Numbered from the stretch's first letter, positions 47,938-61,700 are shown. The stretch is DNA of 64,000 nucleotides from Setophaga petechia (GCA_024362935.1 JANCRA010000004.1:26341121-26405120); one strand, 5' to 3'. Program-made: numbers and translations. Notes: generated by a model from the letters alone, not told the origin.

Positions 47938-48817
47938 CAAAGGAATAATACCAAGACTCAAAAAACCAGAAACACTTCTGCAAAGAATTATTTTTAGAAA
48001 AATCTGGCCATAACAGTTCCACTTTCAGTATTTATGCCATCTATCTGCCCCTTGTCTTCTTTTCCCTTTAAGAGACTTGCTATTATTGATGATTTGGTGT
48101 GTTATTCTTTATTGTCTAAAAATCAAAATAGTTCAAGCTCTGAAGTCTAAAGCTGCATGAAATATGACTGCTTCAAACCCCTGAGGTTATAATATCATGA
48201 GAGATTCATCTGAAAACAAAGACCAGCAAACATGAGAACTTGCCCCAGGATAGAGTAACATTTGCTACCAATTAGCAGAATTTGTTTGAAATTTTTGCAT
48301 AATTTTGCCTAGAAGCTAAACTGTGGGCTCCTATAAGATGATATAAGAGGACTATTTTTCCCATCTAGGGAAATTCCTGCTATAAAAACTTAGTTATCTT
48401 CAACAAAACAGCTAATTCTCCTGTTGCCTCCCAAAAAGATGTGGAGGGGCAGTGTCTCCCCTGGTTTGTCTTTTGTTTGGGTGCTTCCCCATGTCAAAAT
48501 ATCTGGCCACTTATTGTGATTTTATTAAATCAGATATATATAAAAGCATGCAGAAAAACAAAGACCAAGTTAGAATCCTCCTGACATGGTAAATACCAAT
48601 ATTGGTATAATTACTTGCTTCCTTGCAAAGATTGAAACTGGATAAACACTAGGTCAGATTTCCAGACCCAAAAGTCCATTATGTTGGCATGGATGTACCA
48701 TTATGATCTTGCTGTTATGGCTCAGTCAAAGCAGAAAAATCTTTGTACAGAATCAAGTGTCTGCCAAAAAGGTAACACAGACTTCAGAGGATAGGAAGCT
48801 GGAAGAATCAGGAAAAG
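47938..48817. other. AT-rich unique sequence, no gene seen
   Basis: No repeat family, exon or RNA gene is recognised. Confidence 0.4.
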
Positions 48818-49010
48818 AATCATAGATTTCTTTATGTTGGAGAAGACCTTTAAGCTCATCAAGTCCAATTATTAACCCAGCTCTACCAAGTCCCTAGATG
48901 CTACATCTACACATCTCTTAAATCCCTCTAGGGCTGGTGACAGTCTGGGCAGTCTGTTCTGGTGCTTAGATACATTCAGATGTTTAACATAGAAAGAGTA
49001 ACTTTATCCA
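48818..49010 (-). mobile_element. CR1 LINE 3' end, antisense
   Basis: Begins with the CR1 tail AATCATAGATTTCTTTATG, followed by GAAGACCTTTAAGCTCATC, AAGTCCAATTATTAACCC and ACATCTACACATCTCTTAAA. This is the terminal 3' region of a CR1 in antisense, about 190 bases long and strongly diverged at its right edge. Confidence 0.9.
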
Positions 49011-52000
49011 TCCCTTTTATTGCCTTTCTTATAGCACAAAGTAGCAAACACAAATGAGACACAACATATGGAAACCGCACCTAAAGACGGAAAAAGTAGT
49101 GTAAATATTATATCACATAGATGTTTTTTAAAGCAAACCCTTTAGCATCTCATGAAAAACAATTTGTATAGATTCTCTGTTCTCAAGCGTTGTAGAACCA
49201 ATAACAGCTACTCTTTCCTAATTTCCTCTGCCCTTCCCACCATTATAGCTTTTCTTATTAAGAATTAAATATAGAAAGAAAAAAGGCATACTGCTTGCTA
49301 AACTCTGGGAACCACTAGGCATCTTCTTCTTATTTCCTGCCACAATATTCTGAAGTTTGTCAGGCTGAGTGGGGATTAGCTGTTCACTGATACACTTCGG
49401 TGCTTTTTTGACATGAGACATTACAACAATTTCTTCAAACTGTTAAGATGGATTGTGCTAGCCCTTAGTAAGATGCCATTATGTTTGGCCATGTCATTAT
49501 TCTATTCATTATACTAAAATACCACAAATGGAAATACAAACAAAAATATAGCGGGTTTTTTTTCCCTTTAGCTTTCTGTCCATCCCATACATTCATCCAC
49601 CAAAATGTCTGCTTTACAGAAGACAGCAGGTTTGATTTTATCCAGATCCCATTTGACCTGAAATGCTGCTATGACTATAGCAGTTTTTATTCTCATCCTA
49701 GCCTGCCAAAATGCCAGTGACAAGATTTGCTGCTGCCTGAGGTCTGTGTCAGAACTAGAGCTCTTTATCCATGGAAATTAAGCTAGCAGTAAGGAGAACA
49801 TATTTAAAGCAATCTGGTGAGCACAGAGGTTAATTAGAGGGGGTCATGTTACCAGAGAGTGGTCTGAGCAGGGTGTAGGAGTGGAGGTATTCCTAACACA
49901 AGTGCTCTAGAAGCCTGCATCCTGCCCAGCTGTACTATCTAGCCAGGACTGCTGCGTGGGAGGTGGCACTTTACCAGAAGTGGTAGGTCAGGTTTTAAGA
50001 AAGCAGTGACTCAGATCACAGTACCCAGTGATTCCCTTTAAAATCATCTACAGGCTTGCAGGCACAACTAATCCCACCACAACTGGATGCTGATAGAGTT
50101 TACCAAGGGGTAAGTAAGAGGAGAGTCAATTGTTTTCAGCACTACCATGCTTCTTCAAGAGCTAGTCATATTTTCCATTTCCAAGACACTGAAATTCACA
50201 TTTAAAAAAAAATATAGCCTAAGTGTTGCTGTTTTGGCAAACAGCAAATGAATACAACATTGAAGTCTTTTTTCAAGCAAGCTGCAATGCATGTTGCCTC
50301 AAGAAAAAAAAAGGAATTAACTTCAGCATTTAAATATACTGACTAGCAGCTGCCACAATCAGATGTTTCTAATTTTGCCATTGCAGACTGTACACAATGG
50401 TATTTCTGCAATCTAACAATGTAATTTTTTACAATGACAGCTAAGAATAGATTTTCAGAATGGTAGATACACCTGCATGTCTAATTTGTATGCAAAATTT
50501 TCACAGCAGCCTATACATGTATAGTAAATAGGCATACAAATTGGAGTATAACTATACATTTATGAAATTCTGGCAAGCAGAATGTCATAATTATATGAAT
50601 ATTTTTGTAGCAATCACTATTGTCGCAAGAATCAGAACATGAAATATATAAGAAACTCTCTTCTTTATTTTTTTTCTCCATGATCAAATTGCTTTCTTGT
50701 ACTCCCATCTATCAGGATGAAAACATCCTCTTTGTTCAAAAGAGGTTGCTCATTCAATGTATTCAGCTTTCTGTATATGCTGTGTGCATATGCAATTCTG
50801 AAGTTTCTTTTTCTGAAAAGTGAGTTATACGTTGTAAACTTGTTAGGAAATAATTTCCATAACCCATGATGATTCTTAAAGATTTTGAAACACAGAGAAG
50901 TTATCAAGGATAAGATTGCTTTATTTGAATCAAAATCTTTTGCCAATACTGAGGTTCATATACGTTAGTATAAGCTGTCAAATTAATTTAAAAGCTCACT
51001 TTGTCCATTGTTCCTTTTCAGAACTTTGTTGTATTTTGAATGAATTCAAAATTTTCTACAATTTTAATTCCTATTTTTATAAAATAAAGTCAACTGTACC
51101 AATTTAAATCCTTTCATCTAGTTTCCACTTTCCATCTTTCATATTTTAATGTAATTTAATGTGTTTTAATGACTAAGTAAGGATAGGTATAGATGCTAAG
51201 AATAAGAGACAGATGAATATAAAGAGGTTTCAGTCCCACTTTCATGCAGTATTATGTAAATAATGTTCCTTTAGCTTCTAATCTTTAAACATTATTTCAA
51301 ATCAGTCCATTCTCATCATTCTTTTTTCAAATCTGAATGAAGCAGTCAATTTGGCTTAAGAAATAACCAAAATGCCTGAATAAAAAGCCATTGAAAAATG
51401 GTGATTTTATATCTGTAATCCTATAAAATAAATTAGGGGCTGTTATTTTTTGGGTTGGTTGGTTTTTTTCACTTGAGGATGATGGAAAGAGTGAAAATAC
51501 AAATTATACAAAATATCTTTCAAAGAAACCCTCCATTCTCCTTTCATCTGAACTCCAACAAAATATGCTGTGTAAAACTAAAGAGACAAAAACTGAAATG
51601 AAGAATAGACCTTCCACATATTACATATTTCTATGCACCATTTTAGGTTTTTTTCCCTGGTTAAAAATTAATGTCCTGGTGTTTGATTTTTACTGTCCAT
51701 TGTCAATTTAATGCATGTTTCATAAGCAAGCCAGAACAGTACCTTCTAGTATACACACAAAGCAGGAGACACAGATTCAGTTCCTTTCTCTGCTGCTTAA
51801 TAAAGGTCATACATCCTCATAAAAGTGTCAGGCTGTAGGTTGCTGTGCACAGGACAGAGAAGGTTCTTGGCAGTCAGTTGGGCCAAAGCAGAGAGCATAT
51901 TTAAGAAATTGCCCTACACCATTCCAGTTACACTGGGTAATTAGAGTATGAGTTTGAAGATGCCGTATTTTATTTCATATTTTTAAAACATTAGATTCTT

Positions 52001-52109
52001 CCTCATGACTGAGCTGAAGCGTTAAATGCTGCACCTCATCATCATTACTAGCCATGCCTAAAACATTGCAAGACAAAGTAGAACTTTGTGTGTGGACTGA
52101 GTTACTGTG
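49011..52109. other. AT-rich unique sequence, no gene seen
   Basis: No repeat family or convincing exon, apart from the duplicated 42-mer at 50707. Frames at 49218-49421, 49481-49720 and 50511-51107 have no support. A T/G-rich patch lies at 51446-51468. Confidence 0.4.
50707..50748 (+). repeat. 42-bp dispersed repeat, copy A
   Basis: This 42-base segment recurs at 54477-54518 with a single difference (T here, C there). It contains two overlapping small hairpins: GGATG-AAAA-CATCC and CCTCTTT-GTTCA-AAAGAGG. The single difference falls in the loop of the second hairpin. The flanks outside the 42 bases do not match. Confidence 0.9.
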
Positions 52110-52712
52110 TGTCACAGTTTCAAACCCTTCTAATGGGGTCTGGCTGGAATAAAATTATGACAATAATTTTATTCAGAGCAGTCCATATAATGTTGTGTTT
52201 CATATTTCTGGCTTAAACAATGTTGGTAATACAGCAGTATTTTGCCTGTCCCTGGAAAGAGCTCTCAAATTGCCAAATCTATCTCTCCTTCCTTGCCACA
52301 AAAGTGAACAGGCTGGGAGTGGACAAGAGGCTGTGACGGAACACAGCTAATCCCAAGTGGCTAAATATATTCCACACCATTTGACATGGTGCTCACCAGT
52401 AAAATCTGACAAAAAGAGGAGAAAGGCACAACATTCAGAGGTATGGCATCTATCCTCCCAAGTAAGAGTTGCATGTGTTTAGGCCCTGCTTTCCAAGGCA
52501 TGGCTGGATATCTGGCCAATGATGGGAAGTTGTGGATTAATTTCTCTTTCTGCTTTGGTTGCACAAGCCGCATTTACTTTTCTTATTTATCTGTCATTCT
52601 CTTGGTTCTCGAGATTTTTCACCTTTGTCCTGTTTTTCTCTCCATCTTTTAGGAAAGGGAATGAGGAAGAAGCTGGGTGGATGTGCGGATGCTGTCTAAG
52701 GCCAACACACCA
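52110..52712 (+). mobile_element. degraded ERVL-type avian solo LTR
   Basis: The segment starts near TGTCACAGTTTCAAACCC and runs to about 52712. Recognisable parts of a widespread avian ERVL-type LTR are GTCTGGCTGGAATAAAATTA, GAACAGGCTGGGAGTGGAC, TCCTCCCAAGTAAGAGTTGC, AGGCCCTGCTTTCCAAGGC and CTGGCCAATGATGGGAAG. It is heavily mutated, with no clear target-site duplication and no internal viral genes, so it is an old solo LTR. Its body differs from that of the 62662 LTR, so the two are different subfamilies. Open frames at 52361-52815 lie inside it. Confidence 0.75.
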
Positions 52713-53000
52713 GAGTACCAGGACCAGACTGGGCTCATGTGTAGTTATTCCAGACATGTTAAGATGCAGAAATGTGTTCCAGTTAACTTTGGAGATGAAT
52801 TTAATGACCTTATAATGCAGCAGCTGAATGAAGATTTTGACATTCTTTAGTTTGGACTTGAGATACAATTTAAACATCAAAATGCAACACTCAGAACTCA
52901 CATTTCTTTTTAGACGTAGTTTTAGCAGGGTGATTCTTGCACATTTGTCCTGGAAGGTACAAGCCTGAGGGCATTTAACAGTGAAAGAGGGGACAGAAGC
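52713..53000. other. unique sequence between two repeats
   Basis: No family recognised. The minus-strand open frame at 52587-53021 spans parts of the LTR, this stretch and the CR1 edge, and is not a gene. The right part could be more diverged CR1. Confidence 0.4.
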
Positions 53001-53190
53001 ACAGTGAGGGTGGTGAAACACTGGAACAGGTTACCTAGGGGGGTGGCTAATGCCCCATCACTGTAAACATTCGAGCTTAGGTTGGACAAGGCTCTGAGCA
53101 ATCAGATCTAGTTGAAATTATCCCCAGTCATTGGAGGGGAGCCAACCTCTAAAGTTTCCTTCTAAGCCAAACACCAGTATGATTCTCTAA
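53001..53190 (+). mobile_element. CR1 LINE 3' end
   Basis: CR1 3' terminal text in sense: GTGGTGAAACACTGGAACAG, AACATTCGAGCTTAGGTTGG, ACAAGGCTCTGAGCAATC and a decayed tail GTATGATTCTCTAAGG. About 190 bases, strongly 5'-truncated. Confidence 0.93.
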
Positions 53191-53518
53191 GGTCATTCTG
53201 TAAGGTCAGCCTTGTTTTGGATGACTAAGCGGGGCCAATGAAGATGGATGAAAGAGCAGATCTTTGTTCTTTGCTCAGCTTTCCTTCAGCAGAGGTGGAA
53301 GGATTCTGTTCTGAGTTATATTTGAGCAAAACATAATACCCACTGATTTGAAACATTGATGGAAGGATGGAAACTTGGTAGAGTTATTTAGTCAAGCTGA
53401 TAAGAAAGGAAAAAACTTTATGATAAAAAGATAAAGCTAAAGGTGACATAGAAAGAGAAGCCTTGTAAAAAGAAAGGAAGCTTGTTTTATTCTGATTTTT
53501 GTTCCCTTGTTTACATCT

Positions 53519-53575
53519 TTTGTCCCCTAATTTCTCTCTTTTTACTCTTTGTCCCCTAATTTCCTCTTTTTACTC
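53519..53575 (+). repeat. tandem duplication, about 28-bp unit
   Basis: TTTGTCCCCTAATTT followed by CTCTCTTTTTACTC is repeated immediately as TTTGTCCCCTAATTTCCTC and TTTTTACTC, with a one- to two-base difference. Confidence 0.9.
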
Positions 53576-54476
53576 TTAGCTTTGAGCTAATTTTCCCAAA
53601 AACTCATTTATGTTTCATTTAATATCTTCCTTTTTTTTTTTTTTTAACTGGCAGATTCCACTCACTTGGCACTGGTTTTTGGTTGCATCTCATCATCAGA
53701 ATCTGTACAAGTCACCTCTCTGTGTGTTTTCTCATAGTCTTTTTTTTTTTTTAATTTTTAAAGATATATTCCTTTTATATGATGCAGTTATATCTTGCAA
53801 AACATTTTATAGCCCCAGGGATGGTGAAGATTAACTACAGTGAAAAGACTCTGTGTCTCTTTCACATATTATTTTTATTTGTTTGCTTTACTTGGTGATG
53901 AAACGTACCACCATTCCATGTTGAATACTGTAAGAGCACAATCTGTGTTCCTGGAGCCCAACATATTTTTTATCAATTATAGATATAAAAGGGCTGTATC
54001 ACATTACCATTAATTGGTATGCAATTTATAGCTTTCAGAAGTAATTAAGTGATAACAAATCATGTATGTCTGCCCTTGTATATGTCCAAAGATTAAGTAA
54101 CTTTCATGATGTAATTGTGCCAGATTTCTTTCTCGTTTTCTTTTATTTTGATTACAGCTCCATGTTCCATCTTGGTAATGTGCAATCCTGCATTTGGAGA
54201 ACTGTACTGAACACTTCTAATACATATGTAAGGAATAGAATTTTCTTTTATTATTAAATTAAAAAGAAGCATCTTTTAAATAGTTTCTGTCTATTACAAG
54301 TAACTTGTCTTGTTCATGCCTCCCTATAGGTAAACAATTTAGTATCATAATACGTTTCAATCTGCTGCTTTTTCAATCAAGGGTGATAGAAAAGCAAGCC
54401 TTGAGATATACATATGAATAAGGTCTTTTTATCTTAACATACATGTATATTTAAAGTTTTTTCTTTCATAGTTGCT

Positions 54477-54518
54477 ATCTATCAGGATGAAAACATCCTC
54501 TTTGCTCAAAAGAGGTTG
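54477..54518 (+). repeat. 42-bp dispersed repeat, copy B
   Basis: Matches 50707-50748 at 41 of 42 positions in the same orientation. It carries the same two small overlapping hairpins. The right flank begins AACAGAGGTTCC, which echoes the end of the unit. Confidence 0.9.
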
Positions 54519-54826
54519 AACAGAGGTTCCTTCATTCATATAATGAAGGAATGCAGACCCTGGAAAGATTCCATTGAAAGATCAAGTAGAACTCTTTCCT
54601 CCTCTACAGAAAACAGCAGTCTGGGAAGCTTATGTCAAAAACTTTCTAAGATTTTCTAGATCACATGTTGTTATGCTGTGAAAGTGGGGCCTGTGTACCA
54701 TGTGAAGTGACAGCTGCTGCGTAAACTGTAATTGTTGTTTTTCAGCAACTAAGGTTTTCTGGGTTTTTTAACTCCAGGACTCCTTAAAACTCTTTCATAT
54801 CAAACCAAATTAAATTAAGAAAAGTA

Positions 54827-54871
54827 AATTTTGTCAGCTTTTTGAAACAATAATTTTGTCAACTTTTTGAA
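54827..54871 (+). repeat. direct duplication, 20-bp unit
   Basis: AATTTTGTCAGCTTTTTGAA at 54827-54846 recurs at 54852-54871 with one difference (G to A), separated by five bases. Confidence 0.9.
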
Positions 54872-57800
54872 TTTTTCCCTCTATGTAGACAACTACAATG
54901 TTAACTATCAGGAAGGAAAATAGTGATTTTTTTTCTTCATTGTAAATTGTTGATCTAAATACTCTGCATGAAAATTTTCCCTCACAGAATATAGTTCTTC
55001 AACATTAATGGAGAAAGTTAAAGTTTCACATAAGTTTTGTTCAAATATTTTTTGATTTTACCTATATTTTTCCAAGTTTCATTCCTTTATATTGCTTTCT
55101 GCATGGCAATATTTTTTGCTATTTGTAGATGAAAAATCATATGATTTAATTTTTTTTTAATTTTTTCTTCAGAGATTTATAACTGTTATTTTAAATAAGT
55201 ATCTTCTTTTGTGCCTAATGTCTACTTGCTGTCAGAAAAAAAATAGAGGAGGTGCATCATATCCCAGTTCTGAGCTGGGAATTGACCCCAAATGGAAGTT
55301 GGCTATAAAGAGCTGTCTAATGGCAGGGAAATTTCTCAGCTGTATCTAAAAACTGATGTGCTGTTTTTTGTGGGAAAATTATTCCTAGGTAAGGATTAAC
55401 TAGCTTTACAGACATGTCCTGATCATCTAGGTGGAGAAATGAACTTGCATATATCCTTTGGATCCTCCTGTTGATACTCAAATTCTTGCTGGTCTACTGT
55501 TCACCCAATGCTAATTCGTGTATCTCAGTAGCAAAATGGTCTGCATACATGTTAATAAATGGATTAATATCCATACTCTACTCAATAACATTCAGTGAAA
55601 ACTAAACAAAACAAATCAGAGTGTTAAATTAAATTAAAATTAGGTTTTATAAATACCAAGCAGTAAGATATCATTTACATAAGAAATATTGTGTAATATG
55701 TTTATGTACATTTGTAATATATACATCCAGTATCTAGGGCAAAACTCTGGTTTGGTTTGCCCAAAGTATGTCATACTTTCTATGACAGTATTACTTGTCA
55801 ACATCCATACATTGAAGCAAAATACATCTACAAACATATAATGTTTTATCAGCCCATCAGGTTTACACCAGCTCTAAGAATATACCACAATCATGCTGGA
55901 GTTAGGAAAATGGCCTTTTACTTGATTTCACAGCTAGTTATTAAAACACTTTATTATTTAGATGTTAATACAGTAAATTCTTATCTGTCTTGTGTTACAT
56001 AATTCTTTTGCTTCCACAATCCAAATACTAAATTTCTTCCCTGCCTTTCCACTCAGCCACATTTGCTGCTACACTGCCTTCATTGTTGAATTTATCAGCA
56101 TAAACTGGAGAACATTTAAAGATGCACAGAATTATAGCTATCCCAAACCTTAAGTCAGCTTTACGTTTCCAGGAAATTAAGGTTTTGCACATGTGTCATT
56201 TTGAATAGAACCACAGTTACCAGCATCTCGGATAATACACTGTGCATTTAACTGAAAAGCTGTACAGCTAAAATGACAAGCTGCTACAGCTGATAATCTT
56301 CACTACTCAAGATGTCTCATACCATCCATCAGCAGAACAAAGGTAAATGGAGTGTGCAATCAAAAAGAGAGGAAATACTGAGTTTCATCATCTTAGGGGA
56401 GAAATTGCAGCAAATAGTCAACACTACAATCCAAACCTTTTAGTCTTGTAATGGGTTAAACTTTTAGTACTTAGACATGATACAACAGCCTTGCAACATA
56501 TTCTTTGTGGTATACTTCTCCAAGTAATATTTAAAAAATATTTTAAGCACTGTGGTGTCAAATCTGTTATGTATTGTTCTCTTTTATTCACCAATGTCCA
56601 TTGAGAATGTAAACTTTTTAGCTGTTTCCAGAAAGTGCCTGAACAATTAACAGTGTTTGGAATGCAATTATGTTTGTGACACGGTCTCAGTGGAAAATCA
56701 GTTGTAATGGCTTTCAAGCAAAAAAGAAACTTCTAAAACTGGGAAGGGATATGCATGGGGGAGTAAATGATCTACCAAGTTCTTACTGGAAATGAAAACA
56801 GCAAATCAGTTTATTTCTGTATTTGAGTTTTCTGGGACTGTGCTGATATGTACAGCCAAGAGGAGAGCTGTAACTATTTGCAGCTGGATTATGCTCACAG
56901 CCTGAAAATGAATATATGTGGTAAAGCTGAAGAAAAAGGAAGGCACAAGGTACCTTCTCAGAGTCTATCTCTTGCTAGACAGAAACATACCCTATCAACC
57001 TTTAACAAAAAGACCATAGGAAAAGTTCACACTTCTGAGAGGCAACAAAGTTGAACAGCAGATAAGAAGAAGGCAGAAGTGCACGCCTTCATCTTCCTTA
57101 CTCACAATTTCCACACTGACTAAGATAAATTACTAGGAACAAAAGATAAAGCAGGCTACCCTGGAGGGCACTGATACGGAAGTAACAAATACTGCACTGG
57201 GAACTCAAGACTAGATGAACTGATTACTGCTTCTAGAATAAAATTATCCTAAATTAGAAAGGGATACATTTTCATCTGAGGGTAGTCATCTCAGTTTAAA
57301 GAGCGGATACCAGTATTTGCTTATCAATTACTTTCTGGACCTGGAAGATGATATATTCTGTTCCTGTATTCAAGATCTGACACAACTTGAAGCTTTTGGT
57401 TTCACTTGTCCAAACCATCATGTTTTAGAGTATGTCTCCAGCCTAATGCCTTCAGTTCATGCATATGTACTAACTGTGATGTACACCGTTCAGTACAGAA
57501 CACAAAAAATTCTGCCTCAAAACATGGTAGAAGTCCAGGATGTGAGGTCTCACAGAGCAAGAGGGAATCAGTGTATTTAGCAATAAACAACCTAGTTCAG
57601 AGCTCTCTGGGGCAAACCTGCAGTCACTGCAACATAAATGTACCTGAGGTTCATCGTCCACAAATGGACCACCAATATTGACAGAGAAGTGGTATATTCT
57701 TGGGGTGTTGCAAAGTTAGCCCAATGAATGAATGTGCTTGCAAATGCTAAATGTTGTTATGATTCTCCCAGAGGCATAATGAGGTCTGAGGAATGATCAT

Positions 57801-58359
57801 CTTTGACAAAATGAAGTCTTTCATTGCCATCATTGTAAGTCATCATGTAAGTTAAAAAGACAGACTTTGGGCCCTGATGTTGAAAGATACAGAAAAATTC
57901 ATTTAAAATTATCCCTCTATCATCCAAGCAGTACTTTTCATCTATTTTTGTTTTGTAACATAGCCTCACCTTTCAAGAAGTTTTCATTTGTCGTCCTGCT
58001 CTAACTCAACAGTTAAAAAATATCTCTGAAAGCACTTCCACCTGAAGGGGTGCTCTTCTAATGAAAGTTACAACTGTCACCAGAGCAATTCCTCTAGGAC
58101 TGTAACACATTAGAAAAAAGAAAGGAAAAGAATCTACTGTCAAACACAAGTAGCTCTCACATCTTGAATATCTGATGACGTTTCCATGACACAATGCAAC
58201 TTCCTACTGGGAAATCAAAAGCATAGTTGTACACTGCACACAGGCACCAGGATCCAGAGACACTGTCACTTTACCATCCTGAACATAATAGCAAGGCTGC
58301 TGCTCTCCAGAATGTTTTTTCTATAAGATGTTCAGAAAAAAAAACAAAAAAACCCCAAA

Positions 58360-58740
58360 ACCACATCTCACCAAGAACGTGAAAGAGTATGTTAAAACCA
58401 ACTTTCTCTTTCTTCATCGAACTAGTCTGTGTGGCTCCTTAGTACCCACCCAAAACAAGTAGTCTGAATTTTAAAGTCCACCATGTTTAACCTCATCCCT
58501 CATTTAAGTTGGATAACCTGACGGACTCGAAGTGAACGTGGCAATGCTGTATACACCAACGTAGGAATCTGGGGAATAAATTCCATTGTTTGCACAAGAA
58601 TCAAACCAAACAAATGGAACTGTTTATGCCGCACTTTTCTTTAAGCTGTAGCAGGTGCATAACTTGAGTCCTAACACAGCATCCATAATTAATGAGACTA
58701 GAAGTGTCGTTTAATAGTGCCCTTTCGACATAACAACATT
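58360..58740. other. CpG-retaining unique block, possible conserved element
   Basis: In AT-rich, non-repeat DNA this block keeps about nine CpGs (for example GACGGACTCGAAGTGAACG around 58520-58540, CAACGTAGG, TGCCGCAC, GTGTCGTTT). Surrounding kilobases have very few. This is compatible with selective constraint or with a former CpG-rich element. There is no supported open frame. Confidence 0.3.
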
Positions 58741-61700
58741 TTAATTGGAAACCAGCAAAGAGAAGACCAGTCCAGAATTACCTAGTTAGTGAAGCTGTAC
58801 AAGGGATAAATTGACTAAGTCCTAATTTTCTGTCAAACAGGCCTAATTTACATTCAGTTTAGATTTGGAGTTTAATGCATATTTATGATTCTGCTATGTC
58901 ATACTAGAAACATTTTTTGTAAACTATGGAAGATGCACACTTTTCCTTAAACATATGATGATGATAAGCACCATATTTTCTTCCAACTTACCAATAACTT
59001 TTCAATGAACCTTGCGGTTAAATGCAGAAAAAAATAAGGTTATGAACTGCTACAAACAACAACTGAACAGAGAAAAGACACTTTTCAATTTCTTGTTCAA
59101 TGTGAGAAAGTTAAGGAGCTGCAGATTTATATCACTAAATGTGACAATTAAGCCAGAATTGGAACACGACTTTTAGAATCAATTATTGTTCAGTGAAGAT
59201 GGAACTATGGTTTAACTGTCTCCAAAAACCTTTAATATACTCTCTACCAAGATTTTTCCTCAAAGTTTATAACCAAGGTAAAATATCAAAAACCAGATCC
59301 ACACAGAAAAGTTCACAGGTATAAAAATTTATGCTGCTTCTCTTGAAATGCTGCATCATGACAATCATATTCAAGGCAATCTTTAAGGAAATGTTGGGGC
59401 AGTTCTCCTAGAGATGCTTTGAAATTTAAAATAACATAATTTTCTTATACACTGAGCCCTTGTGAGCATCCATACTTCTTTGAAAATTTAAATGGTATTT
59501 TAAATTGAGGCTGTTCAGTTTTTTCATGACTCAAAACCAAAAACAAAAGACCTGATTCCTTGCATGGAGTTAGACGACTTCTTAAATATAGGATTCCCAA
59601 TGAGGGGAAAAAGTTGGGTTTTATTTAAATTGTCTCATGTGTCAATGTCATATTTATTATTTGATTTTTAAAAAATGCAAGTGTTTATCCTAGCATAATC
59701 CAGGCCTGCAGCTTAAAATCATGCAGACAGCTATGAAGTAAGCACTTATTTAGGATCCTGGCAATGCAACTAATCTACAAACTAAATTTGTAGTATGACT
59801 CAAAACAAATCCAACACTAAGTACCTCCTACATATGAACAGATTCCTATCCTACCTCTCAGATGTTTTACATTCCTAACCTTTCTTCCAGTTATCTATCA
59901 AATTCTCCATGTCCTGTTGCAACCTAATTTGTTAGAACACAGTTACTTTCTAAATTAGAAGTGCCACAATTTTACAGGAAAAAAAATTTCTTTTCTTGCA
60001 AGAGATTTTATACATACGGCATGGACATACGCTGTTCAAGATACTCTTGAACTTCAGTTATATGGAACTTCAGAGATATGGGTAACATACTGGTGCAGAA
60101 TGTTTAGCTATGACAGGATGTGGTGTGAATTTACTAAGGAAACAAACATATTTACTTTTGCCTTTTTTATGTTTATCATCTTCACTGCCAAGTGCAAAAA
60201 GAGGCATTATTACTATAATGTTAAAGTCGTTACCTGAATGAAAAGAAGTGTCACACTAACATTGTGACTCCATTGTGACTAACTTATTAGTCAAGGAAAT
60301 TCTACTTTAATACAATATTTTGTGTCAGATGGTGAGTACAAGTGGCTTAGGATACCTCCTTTCTGACTTGAAAAGCATTAATAATGGCACTTGATTTGTA
60401 AGACTTTTTTGAAAGGCATCCAGTAAAGTGATGCTAAATAGTGAATAAGTCAAAATTCAATACTGCCAATTCAGTATCTGAAATAGGTGGAGTGAAATTC
60501 TTGAACCAAAACTCATTTTTCTGGATGAAGAAACCCAGCAGAAACAACATCTTTAAGCATAATCCCCACTAGGAATGCCACACCAGACACAGTTGCTTCT
60601 TAGACATCATATGGTCCATGACATGCTTAAAAAAGTGTAGAAGTCCTGACAGTTTTTCATTAAGCTGTACACTCTGGATGTAGCCCAATGACATATTTAT
60701 TACTAATGGATGTGTACTGCTCATGGAGTCTCACAGACTTGACTTCACAAAGAGGAGGTGAAAACCTGTATGAGGTAAACCCTCTCCATGTACACAAACA
60801 AATTGGAGGTCACAACTTCAAAGCCTTCACATCAGCTCAAACAGGGTTTCAACAACCTCAGGCTCTCCAGGAACTTTCAACAAAAAATACTTTGGCCCAT
60901 ATATGTAATTGTAAAACTGATGTAAAACAAAGTGATGAATACTTTCTATTCAAAGTTACAATACTTTTTATTCAAACTGAGTTCAAAACCAAGAAGTGAT
61001 TCCATATCAATTTGAGCACCTTACGAGGAACTTTTGAGCACCAAAGCAGGAGGAACTGCCGCTGTCTTAGTTTTAGAAGGCAGTGCTTTGTTTTTATGTT
61101 TCCCTTTTTTCCTCTTATATACTTTACTCAGATGGCTGAAAATTCCCCATTTCTCTGTCTTCTACAAATATTTCCTTCATGTTCTATTCCCTGCTTTAAG
61201 TTGAAACAATTTTCAGGCTATTCAGGAAATTATCTCTCAAATAGTTTTGATGAGAATCTCTATTTTTCTTACATAATCTACCCAAATAAAATATATCCAT
61301 TTATACAGATAAAAGTCCTGGTTTCTAGATCTTCTCATGATCTCTGTCTAGAATCAAGGTTAGCTCAGAGTGGTACATGAAGTGATAAACTGAGTTTGTT
61401 CCTCACAGCTTTCAATGTCAGCATCTGAAGCATCTGTTTTTGAAGGAAGGCTTCAACAAGGAGGATTTAAAAACAATAAATAAATAAACTATTGTGGCAA
61501 TGGGATAAATTCACTATATAACAATCATTGACTTTTAGAATACGCAACCTGTCATAGGTTTAAGAGGAAAATTAACAAAATCTAGGCTAGTACAAGGGTA
61601 AGTAAATTATGATTCATTTTGTGAAAGCATATACCAAATGGCCAACACTGCATTTGCCTGCCTGTACATTTTTGTCTTCTTGCCTCTAATCAGTATACAT

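Larger units (their letters stand above)
53576..58359. other. AT-rich unique sequence, no firm gene
   Basis: No interspersed repeat is recognised in 4.8 kb. Minus-strand open segments at 56424-56717 and 57757-57873 lie behind acceptor-like strings (the second, TTTTTCTGTATCTTTCAACATCAG, is a good one, phase 0, 38 residues to a stop), but neither peptide is recognised. Opposed frames at 57317-57681 have no support. T runs lie at 53631-53645 and 53739-53751. Confidence 0.35.
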
